From: CAYPNF01 sp964411985
GTDB taxonomy: Bacteria > Verrucomicrobiota > Verrucomicrobiia > Limisphaerales > J093
DNA: 64,000 bases
Reading direction: 5' to 3'
NCBI GenBank assembly: GCA_964411985.1
Contig: CAYPNF010000001.1
Location: 124,001 to 188,000 of the forward strand
Shown here: one piece after another, positions 54,331-61,302 of the stretch
Layout: the number at the start of each line of letters is the position of its first letter
Numbering within the stretch: the stretch's first letter is position 1
The notes under the pieces: model-generated
Seen by the model: the letters and a program-made list of their open reading frames with translations, nothing else
Databases searched by the model: none
Told to the model about the DNA's origin: nothing
Translations under genes and position numbers: made by a program

Positions 54331-55836
54331 CTAATCTCCATCCGACTGTGCGGAATCCTTGATCACGAAGCGAGCCTTCAAATGGGCCACACTACGTGCC
54401 AACCCGGCACTCTCTACCGACTTCACCACTTCCGGGAAGTCCTTATAGGCAGCAGGGGCTTCGTCTTTTGGATACTCCCGGCAGTTCGTCAGGATATCGT
54501 GGGACGCAAATTCGGCGTCCACCGTTTTCTGGTCCAATTCCCGGATAGCGGCTTTGCGACCCTTGGCCCGGCCGGCTCCGTGATTCACGCTATAGCAACT
54601 CTTCTCAGCCCCTGGCTCCGCCACCATGATGACCGATCCCGCAGCCGGGTTGCCCGGCAAGAGAATCGGATGCCCGGTTTCCGCGAAGGGAGTGTCGCGC
54701 AACGCAAAGTGCCCGGCAGGGAAGGCACGGGTGGCGCCCTTGCGGTGGACCCAGACTTCCTTGCTATCGACGTATTCACGACGCGCAATATTGTGGCTGA
54801 TGAAATACACCAACTGGCCGGTCACTCCGGGAATTACCTCCTGGAAGGCCTCAAGCACCATGGCGTTGATTAGCAGGTGATTCACGGTCGCGAAGTTCGC
54901 TCCGAGTGACATGTCGTCAATGTAGGCATCCGCCTCAGGGGTTCCGAGGGGCGCGTAAACCAACTCACGATCGTTGGCGGGAAAAGGGATGCTCCAGGTA
55001 TGGAACTTGTTCTGCAAATCCCGGAACTGACGAGTGGCCAACATGTTTCCAAAACCGCGTGATCCACAGTGCGAGAGAAAGCCTGTGCAACCGTCCCGCA
55101 GACCGAATACGGCCGCGGCCCGCCGTGCCTTCTCCTGGTCGGCAACCTGCACCCACTCGCATTCTCCGAAGTGGTTTCCCCCTCCGTACGAACCAAGCTG
55201 GCTCATCTTCTCGCCGAAGTTTGGAAAGGCACCTTCCCGAAGCAGGAGCTGCAGACGCTCAGCCAATGAATCGCTCCGGCCATCATGCCCGACGTGGAAA
55301 GAATCCTCACAGCGCTGGGCCCACTCGGTCGGCACACCCAACTCCTGGCACACCTCCGCCGACGCACCCTGAATGACCGCGCGCTTCCCCATCTCCGCCG
55401 ACACCTTGCGCGACTTTTTGGCAAAACGCTGCCCCCGTCCGGCCCCGGTAGGGACTCGATCGATGATGGCATTGATCAAAGCGCGGCGGAGGGACTTGTC
55501 CACCAATTGGTCCCCAGGCAGGTCAAGCTGGAGGAAACTCATGGAACACTTGATATCGACCCCGACCGGACCAGGGTAAATGTGGGTGGGCGACACGAGT
55601 ACGCACCCGATCGGTGCACCGTATCCGGCGTGCGCATCCGGGTTCACCACGATGTTGGTCACCCCGGGTGACTGGCGGGCGTTGAGGGCCTGCTGCAGGC
55701 ACGTCGCATCGAAACCATCCCGAATGGGCTGAGTGCCGATCACGGTGATCGGCGGACCCTGGTTGTTGGGAGCAGCGATGAATCCAGTGGCCTCCCCCGT
55801 GGGGTGAATCGTTGGTTTCTCGTTGGTAGTGATCAT
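54331..55836 (-). CDS. rtcB: RNA ligase (RtcB)
   Basis: 501 residues from ATG 55836 (MITTNEK); an in-frame TTG at 55845 is possible. Metal-binding Cys97 in GVDIKCSMSF, then NHFGECEW, the FLSHCGSRGFGN His and VNHGAGRAKGRK with the guanylated His. Joins RNA 2',3'-cyclic-phosphate or 3'-phosphate ends to 5'-OH ends with GTP and Mn. The length with SYGGGNH and the extended region fits the RtcB form that accompanies Rsr. Its leader carries the Y-RNA-like gene. Confidence 0.94.
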   Translation of the reverse strand: MITTNEKPTIHPTGEATGFIAAPNNQGPPITVIGTQPIRDGFDATCLQQALNARQSPGVTNIVVNPDAHAGYGAPIGCVLVSPTHIYPGPVGVDIKCSMSFLQLDLPGDQLVDKSLRRALINAIIDRVPTGAGRGQRFAKKSRKVSAEMGKRAVIQGASAEVCQELGVPTEWAQRCEDSFHVGHDGRSDSLAERLQLLLREGAFPNFGEKMSQLGSYGGGNHFGECEWVQVADQEKARRAAAVFGLRDGCTGFLSHCGSRGFGNMLATRQFRDLQNKFHTWSIPFPANDRELVYAPLGTPEADAYIDDMSLGANFATVNHLLINAMVLEAFQEVIPGVTGQLVYFISHNIARREYVDSKEVWVHRKGATRAFPAGHFALRDTPFAETGHPILLPGNPAAGSVIMVAEPGAEKSCYSVNHGAGRAKGRKAAIRELDQKTVDAEFASHDILTNCREYPKDEAPAAYKDFPEVVKSVESAGLARSVAHLKARFVIKDSAQSDGD

Positions 55837-55879
55837 TTCCTTCAAGGGTTGCTTTGGTTACCAGTTTAACTAAGAGAAT

Positions 55880-56004
55880 CACAGCGACAAGATCGATGAA
55901 ACATAGCGCTCTACCACTGAGCTACGGCCCCGTTTCCGAGACCGGCGGGAGTCGAACCCGCGACGGCTTCCGATAAGGATGTAGTTTCATCTGCATTCGC
56001 TGTG
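55880..56004 (-). ncRNA. Bacterial Y RNA (YrlA-like) with circularly permuted tRNA module
   Basis: 125 nt between rsr and rtcB. 5' to 3' on the minus strand: lower helix CACAGCGA (56004-55997) with TCGCTGTG (55887-55880); internal loop ATGCA against GATCTTG; upper helix GATGAAAC (55991-55984) with GTTTCATC (55902-55895). On top sits a tRNA in permuted order: T-arm GCGGG-TTCGACT-CCCGC (55961-55945), acceptor 3' strand CGGTCTC, a G-GAAA-C cap (55937-55932), acceptor 5' strand GGGGCCG pairing with it (7 bp, 2 G-U), TA, then D-arm GCTC-AGTGGTA-GAGC (55922-55908). The anticodon stem is replaced by the upper helix. This matches the known YrlA type, in which the stem binds Ro60 and the module mimics tRNA. 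The pairing is visible; the Rsr partnership is inferred. Confidence 0.88.
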
Positions 56005-56014
56005 AAATCGAACA

Positions 56015-56083
56015 GGGCCGACAAAAGAAGGTCTGAGACCTTTTTCGAGTTTTAGCGATGTAGTCACAGTCCGCATTCGGCCC
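56015..56083 (-). ncRNA. Second, shorter Y-RNA-like element
   Basis: 69 nt, 10 nt upstream of the first. GGGCCGA (56083-56077) pairs with TCGGCCC (56021-56015). Both RNAs share CGAATGC and, 9-11 nt later, ACTACATC after the lower helix, and CTTT(T)GTCG or CTTGTCG on the 3' strand. In place of a tRNA module it has only a hairpin GGTC-TCA-GACC (56040-56030). Either a paralogous small Y RNA or a decayed copy; it could also fold with the first as one transcript. Confidence 0.55.
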
Positions 56084-56149
56084 AAAATTCATTTCACCAT
56101 TGCCCGGCCACGCATCCTCTTTCGCGTGGCCGGGCGCTTCCGCACGGCG

Positions 56150-57715
56150 TCATAGCGCCATGGCCTCAATATTCCCCACCCAATGCGCGGGCCCCATCCG
56201 GCCCGCGGCAAACTCGGCGATCATCGTGAACACCTGGTCGGAGAAACCTCCGATGTTGAGGATATCCTTTCGCTCCGGTGCCTGGGTAGTGGCGTAGGGC
56301 TGGATATCCACGCAAACCATCTTCGCAAGCGGGTTCCGACTCTTGAACCGAGCCCACTGCTTCAGGGTCTCGGTCCGGCCTCCGCCAAACCGACCGTAAA
56401 CCGGAGAGTCGATCCACGATTCGTTATCCGACACGTAGATGACAAGGTCGCCATGTGCCTCACACTCGTTCAGCAACGCCAGCGGCGCGCTGCAGTTGGT
56501 TCCCCCACAAGGGAGATTCGCCAACTGAACTGCATTCGTCATCACGCTGTCGCGCGGATTCAGACGAACCGGGACCACTTTGGACTCGAAAGGCAGCACT
56601 TCCGCATTTCGGTTCCGGCGCAAGATCGCCGCAGTCACCAACGCTGCCACGTCCACACAGCGCACCGCCGTGGTCGAACCTTTGCGCGACCCCGTGAGGG
56701 GCGATTGCATCGAGCCCGAGATATCGGTGCACACATAGACCTTCCCCTCGATCTGAGGAACGTTCTGGATAGCGATCTCCATCGCGTCCTGCAACGCCTC
56801 ACGAATCTCGAGCGGTACGGTCTGCGCCGCGTTGAGATACGACACGAGCAGCTGGTACGGGAACACTCGTGCCCTTCCGATTTCTTTCGGATCCCGCAAA
56901 CGATCCGCGAGACGTTTCGTCATTCCGCAGACCTCATAGACCCCGTGCCGAGCGAAGGTGTTCAGGTTCATCCTGATCGTCTGCCAGGAGGCCTGACGAG
57001 CGACCGACGCCCACTCCGCCGGTCCTAGTTCCAGAGCGGTTAGCATCTGGAAGGGAACATCCGGCGTCTCACCGCCTTTCTCGACCTTGTAAGCCTCCAA
57101 ACGGCGCACGAGCTCCGGCAAAGCTTCGATCGAATAGCGTCTTCCCAACAAATACCCATACAAGGCCTCGCGGCTGGGCGAACCCGGTTTCGGGTGAACC
57201 ATCTTGATCAAGTCCACCAACGAAGGGTTCTGGCCCACCGAGGCGCGGAACACCGCTTCGTCCGACTTCGACTCCAGCCACTGCTGGACGAGCCGCTTAG
57301 GAACCGTTCCCAACGACTTGCGTCCGACGGTTCCGGATCGAAGGATCTGCACAAAGTTACGCAACATGCGGGGAGTATCGATGACGCGGCCGAAGATCCC
57401 CTTCAGGAGGGCGGCGTCCCGGGAGGCCAACACCGCGCACAAGAGAGCGGGCATATCCTTCATGAATCCCCTTTCACGGCAGTACAACGCCACCTTCGCC
57501 ACATACTCTGCGGGAACTAGAGAGCAGAGCTCCAGGACCTTCTGGAGTTGGACCTCCGCCTCCGCATAGAAGGTCGCATTCAGACAACCGGTGACGGCGT
57601 ACTGGGCGAGCTGTTGTTTGGGACCGGATTCATAGGCGAGCCCTCCGGCCTCATTGACCGCATTCGCCGGAGCTCCTAGCTCTCCGAGCGACGAAAACAG
57701 AGTCTTGTTGGCCAT
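56150..57715 (-). CDS. rsr: Ro60 homologue Rsr (TROVE plus vWA domains)
   Basis: 521 residues from ATG 57715 (MANKTLFSSLGELG). TROVE alpha-solenoid at about 20-320 (GLAYESGPKQQLAQYAVTGC is the typical opening), vWA domain from 325 with MIDAS DISGS at 331-335 and GTNCSAPL further on. A ring protein that binds Y RNA on its outer surface and misfolded RNA ends through its hole. In Deinococcus and Salmonella such proteins act with Y RNAs and PNPase. First gene after the sigma-54 promoter. The proposed Y RNA follows its stop codon by 67 nt, so rsr and RNA share a transcript. Confidence 0.92.
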   Translation of the reverse strand: MANKTLFSSLGELGAPANAVNEAGGLAYESGPKQQLAQYAVTGCLNATFYAEAEVQLQKVLELCSLVPAEYVAKVALYCRERGFMKDMPALLCAVLASRDAALLKGIFGRVIDTPRMLRNFVQILRSGTVGRKSLGTVPKRLVQQWLESKSDEAVFRASVGQNPSLVDLIKMVHPKPGSPSREALYGYLLGRRYSIEALPELVRRLEAYKVEKGGETPDVPFQMLTALELGPAEWASVARQASWQTIRMNLNTFARHGVYEVCGMTKRLADRLRDPKEIGRARVFPYQLLVSYLNAAQTVPLEIREALQDAMEIAIQNVPQIEGKVYVCTDISGSMQSPLTGSRKGSTTAVRCVDVAALVTAAILRRNRNAEVLPFESKVVPVRLNPRDSVMTNAVQLANLPCGGTNCSAPLALLNECEAHGDLVIYVSDNESWIDSPVYGRFGGGRTETLKQWARFKSRNPLAKMVCVDIQPYATTQAPERKDILNIGGFSDQVFTMIAEFAAGRMGPAHWVGNIEAMAL

Positions 57716-57799
57716 AATCACTGAGGCTGAATGTTGCAGCGCACCTCCCGAACTTCGGACACCTGCCGAGCGGCAGTGCGCATCGTTGACCTCCCTATC

Positions 57800-57815
57800 G
57801 CAGCTCGTGTGCCAA
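57800..57815 (-). promoter_or_regulatory. Sigma-54 (-24/-12) promoter of the rsr-rtcBA operon
   Basis: TTGGCACACGAGCTGC on the minus strand agrees with TTGGCACRNNNNTTGC at all but one position, with GG and GC at the required 10-bp spacing. It lies about 85 bp before the rsr start. The divergent neighbour rtcR encodes the sigma-54 activator expected to act here. Confidence 0.85.
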
Positions 57816-57906
57816 GCGCTACCCAAACAGAAACCAGCGAATCACAAGGATCGCAATAGGTTGTTGATAAGCTATTTACCGAATCCGCTGCAAATTGTGC
57901 CTTGGT

Positions 57907-57919
57907 CGAAACGATTTCG
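57907..57919. promoter_or_regulatory. Candidate RtcR upstream activator site
   Basis: The dyad CGAAA-CGA-TTTCG lies about 92 bp upstream of the -24 element, the usual distance for an activator binding site of a sigma-54 promoter. It is 44 bp before the rtcR start. Its link to RtcR is inference; other imperfect dyads might serve. Confidence 0.35.
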
Positions 57920-57922
57920 TGG

Positions 57923-57951
57923 TTGGCAGACTTCTTATTATATTGGATAGT
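57923..57951 (+). promoter_or_regulatory. Possible sigma-70 promoter of rtcR
   Basis: TTGGCA (57923-57928), a 17-bp spacer and GATAGT (57946-57951) lie just before the rtcR start codon at 57963. The -10 match is four of six. The very short leader makes this tentative. Confidence 0.3.
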
Positions 57952-57962
57952 ACTTTATCTCA

Positions 57963-59594
57963 ATGAATACGACCGGCCCTAAGCAGAATGTCGTCATCGG
58001 ACTCCTCGGAAGCGTTCTGGACCGGGGCCGAGGTACACGACGCTGGGAGGCATGGCGTCCGACCGTATCAATTTGCCGGCACGAGGACTTTCTGGTAAGC
58101 CGCCTCGAGTTGCTTTATGAGCGCAAATTCCTCTCCCTCGCGAAGGAGGTGGAGGCGGATATCCGGACGGTCTCTCCGGAAACCGAGGTTAGGCTCCACC
58201 TCGTTGAGTTCAAGGATGCCTGGGACTTTGAGGAGGTTTACGGGGTTCTATTGGATTTCGCGCGGGGCTATGAGTTCCAAACGGAGCAGGAGCAATACCT
58301 GATTCACATTACGACCGGAACCCACGTGGCGCAGATCTGCCTGTTCCTGCTGGCTGAATCGCGCCATCTCCCGGGACGACTGCTGCAGACCGCTCCTCCA
58401 GGACGACATGATCTCACCGGCCCGGGGAAGTTCAGCATCATCGACCTGGATCTCTCCCGCTACGATCGCATCGCCGCCCGTTATGAGGTTGCCCAGACTG
58501 ACGCGCGCCAATTCCTCAAGGGGGGAATCGCCACCAGAAACGAGCGCTTCAACCGCATGATCGCGCAGATAGAGCACGTAGCGATGCATTCCAGCTCACC
58601 GATTCTCCTCCTCGGTCCAACCGGTGCCGGCAAATCCCAACTCGCCCGGCGTATCTATGAACTGAAGCGAGCACGCCATCAGGTGGCCGGGTCCTTCGTG
58701 GAGGTCAACTGCGCCACCCTGCGTGGCGATGCTGCTATGTCCACGCTCTTCGGTCACGAAAAGGGCGCGTTTACTGGAGCGCTTGTGGCGCGTTCCGGGC
58801 TGCTGCGCAGCGCGGAGAAAGGGATTCTCTTCCTGGACGAGATTGGTGAACTGGGGAGAGATGAGCAAGCGATGCTGCTTCGAGCTTTGGAAGAGAAACG
58901 GTTCCTCCCCATGGGGTCGGACCGCGAAACGACCAGCGATTTCCAGCTCATCGCAGGCACCAACCAGGATCTCAAGCTCGCGGTGAAACAAGGAAAGTTC
59001 CGTGCAGATCTCTTGGCAAGGATTAACCTCTGGACCTATCAACTTCCCGGGCTGCAGGAACGTCCGGAAGATCTGGAACCCAATCTCGATTACGAACTCG
59101 AGCTCTTCTCTCGCAACTCGGGCCGAAGAATCACGATGAGCCGCGAAGTGCGGGCCCGCTTTCTAGACTTTGCCCAGTCACCCGAAGCGGTTTGGTCCGC
59201 CAACTTTCGTGATCTGAACGCCGCCATCACCCGGATGGCGACCCTAGCCCCAGGTGGCAGGATCACCAGCGAGACACTCCAAGAAGAGCTGGGGAGACTC
59301 CGGCAAACTTGGAAGAATCCCGAAACAAAAGCCGACAAGCCTGAGCGTCTTTCGACCCTCTTCAGCGAAGAGGCCCTCACGAGCCTGGACCTCTTTGACC
59401 GTGTCCAGTTGGAGTTTGTGGCAGGAGTGTGCTTCGACTCCCCTTCCCTCTCCGAGGCAGGCCGGCGCCTTTACCAAGCCAGCCGCGAGAAGAAGAAGCT
59501 CACCAACGACGCTGACCGGCTTCGCAAATACCTGGCCCGCTTCGGACTCCAATGGTGCAAGGAAACAGCCGGGAATCTGGTGCGTCGTCCTTAA
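57963..59594 (+). CDS. rtcR: Sigma-54-dependent regulator RtcR
   Basis: 543 residues. N-terminal RtcR domain of CARF type (about 8-185; THVAQICLFLLAESRHLP) is the ligand sensor. Central AAA+ domain: Walker A GPTGAGKSQL at about 217-226, GAFTGA near 267 (sigma-54 contact), Walker B LFLDEIGEL. C-terminal helix-turn-helix (SLSEAGRRLYQASREKKK). In E. coli RtcR responds to RNA damage products and activates rtcBA; here the target would be the divergent rsr operon. The usual family length is about 530. Confidence 0.93.
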   Translation: MNTTGPKQNVVIGLLGSVLDRGRGTRRWEAWRPTVSICRHEDFLVSRLELLYERKFLSLAKEVEADIRTVSPETEVRLHLVEFKDAWDFEEVYGVLLDFARGYEFQTEQEQYLIHITTGTHVAQICLFLLAESRHLPGRLLQTAPPGRHDLTGPGKFSIIDLDLSRYDRIAARYEVAQTDARQFLKGGIATRNERFNRMIAQIEHVAMHSSSPILLLGPTGAGKSQLARRIYELKRARHQVAGSFVEVNCATLRGDAAMSTLFGHEKGAFTGALVARSGLLRSAEKGILFLDEIGELGRDEQAMLLRALEEKRFLPMGSDRETTSDFQLIAGTNQDLKLAVKQGKFRADLLARINLWTYQLPGLQERPEDLEPNLDYELELFSRNSGRRITMSREVRARFLDFAQSPEAVWSANFRDLNAAITRMATLAPGGRITSETLQEELGRLRQTWKNPETKADKPERLSTLFSEEALTSLDLFDRVQLEFVAGVCFDSPSLSEAGRRLYQASREKKKLTNDADRLRKYLARFGLQWCKETAGNLVRRP

Positions 59595-59841
59595 AGCGGC
59601 TTCACAACGACTCGCCGCAACCATGGGATGGGGGTGCCACAGACAACCCGGTCTGCCGTCTCGCCGCTTTCCAGGCCACGGCCATGGCCGCTCGAAATCG
59701 CCGCCTCTCCGGGTCATCTGGATTGGCTGGAAGTGAAAGCACCTCATCCTAGAGGTTGGATCGAATCGAGTTCCCTTTACCTAGAGGCAGAGCGTGGAGT
59801 AGTAGCGGCCTCGATCCATACCTTGCATAATCAAGGTCCCT

Positions 59842-59865
59842 GTTTCATATTGCTTGGTATGAAAC
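59842..59865. promoter_or_regulatory. 8-bp inverted repeat overlapping a start codon
   Basis: GTTTCATA-TTGCTTGG-TATGAAAC is a perfect inverted repeat with an 8-nt spacer. Its right arm contains the ATG (59859) of the DUF4143 gene. Could be an operator or an mRNA hairpin that hides the start. Confidence 0.5.
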
Positions 59866-61088
59866 GTAGCCACGAGAGCCTGATGCAATCCTACCTGAAG
59901 ATCTTTCCATGTGTAGCTCTCTTGGGAATCCGGCAGTGCGGCAAGACCACCCTACTTCAAACGTTGCCCTCCCGTTGGAAGCACTTTGACCTGGAGAAGC
60001 GAGCGGATCACGCCATCTTGACGCGCGATCCTGACACGTTTTTCCGGCTCAATCCCCGACAGGTGGCGCTGGATGAAGCGCAGGTGGCGCCGGAAATCTT
60101 CCCGGCGCTTCGAGTGGCCATCGATGAGCAGCGCACGTCGAAGGGTCGGTTCGTCATCACCGGTTCGAGTTCGCCCGCGCTGCTGCGGTCGGTGTCGGAG
60201 AGCCTCGCAGGGCGCGTGGGCGTCATCGAGATGGCCCCGTTTTCGTGGGAGGAGGTCACAGAGACCAGCGGCCGCGACTCATTCCTTCAGCGGCTGCAAG
60301 AGGGCAAAGCCCGTCCCGCCGACTTGATCGAAGGTCTAAAGCCGAGGGGAGGCCTGGCGCAGGCGCACGAGTTCTGGTTTCGGGGCGGATTCCCGGAGCC
60401 GTGGCTGAATCCGGGCGACGGATTTCGGACCCGATGGGTGGAGCAGTACATTCAGACGTACCTGTTCCGCGATGTAAGGCGGCTATTCCCGGGGCTGGAT
60501 GACCTGCGTTTCCGGCGGTTTCTGGAGATGCTGGGGGGACTGTCCGGCCGGATCCTGAACTATGCCGAGGTCGCGCGGGCGCTGGGAGTCTCGCAACCCA
60601 CCGCACGGGACTACTTTGACATTGCTCACGGCACGTTCCTTTGGCGGACGATCCCAGCCTATACACGTGACGTGGTGAAACGCGTGACGAAGCATCCTCG
60701 GGGCTACCTGCGGGACAGCGGACTTCTGCACGCCTTGTTGCGCATTCCGGATGGCGACGCGCTCTTGAGCCACCCGCAATTGGGTGCGTCGTGGGAAGGA
60801 ATGGTGGTGGAGGAAATCCTGCGCCAATTGAGCGCGCTCGGGGTGGCGCACGACTACGCTTACTATCGGACCGGGGCAGGCGCGGAAGTAGATCTGGTGC
60901 TGCAAGGGAACTTCGGCCGGGTGGCGGTGGAAATCAAACACGCCTCTGCGGTGGGTGGACGGGATCTGCGGAGTCTGCGGGATTTCGTGACCGAGCACAA
61001 AGCGCGCCTGGGAGTGGTCATCAACAACGATACCGTCGCCCGCCAATACGAGGAGGATCTAATCGGGCTGCCCTTCACCTGGCTGTGA
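59859..61088 (+). CDS. AAA ATPase with DUF4143 (ATPase/nuclease-like) domain
   Basis: 409 residues from ATG 59859 (MKRSHESLMQSYLKIF). N-terminal AAA_14 part with GIRQCGKTTLLQTLP (Walker A, about 24-31), LDEAQ (Walker B) and FVITGSSS (sensor 1), then a winged-helix (YAEVARALGVSQPTARDY) and a C-terminal DUF4143/PD-(D/E)XK-like end with YRTGAGAEVDLVL and VAVEIKHAS. Family members are widespread on mobile DNA; their role is unclear. The 264-bp space after rtcR holds no gene. Confidence 0.85.
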   Translation: MKRSHESLMQSYLKIFPCVALLGIRQCGKTTLLQTLPSRWKHFDLEKRADHAILTRDPDTFFRLNPRQVALDEAQVAPEIFPALRVAIDEQRTSKGRFVITGSSSPALLRSVSESLAGRVGVIEMAPFSWEEVTETSGRDSFLQRLQEGKARPADLIEGLKPRGGLAQAHEFWFRGGFPEPWLNPGDGFRTRWVEQYIQTYLFRDVRRLFPGLDDLRFRRFLEMLGGLSGRILNYAEVARALGVSQPTARDYFDIAHGTFLWRTIPAYTRDVVKRVTKHPRGYLRDSGLLHALLRIPDGDALLSHPQLGASWEGMVVEEILRQLSALGVAHDYAYYRTGAGAEVDLVLQGNFGRVAVEIKHASAVGGRDLRSLRDFVTEHKARLGVVINNDTVARQYEEDLIGLPFTWL

Positions 61089-61302
61089 TGAGTCGTTGAT
61101 CCATCTCCCTCACACAAGAAGTGCCTTGGGCGTCACCAAGCACAGAACTTCCACCCGGTTCGAATCTCTTCATCTGAGGTCTGCCAGGCTTCCACAGCCT
61201 CCGAGGCCCCTTACACAACGTCACAGTCAATTAGACTCACGATTATCGGTCCGACCCTTTTTACGAGGTCCCCGCCTCGAACTTCGCCTCAAAATCGCGG
61301 CC

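Noticed and set aside
55880..56004. Canonical tRNA gene
   Set aside because: T-arm and D-arm are typical but in reversed order, there is no anticodon loop, and the acceptor ends are joined by a tetraloop. It is better read as a Y RNA.
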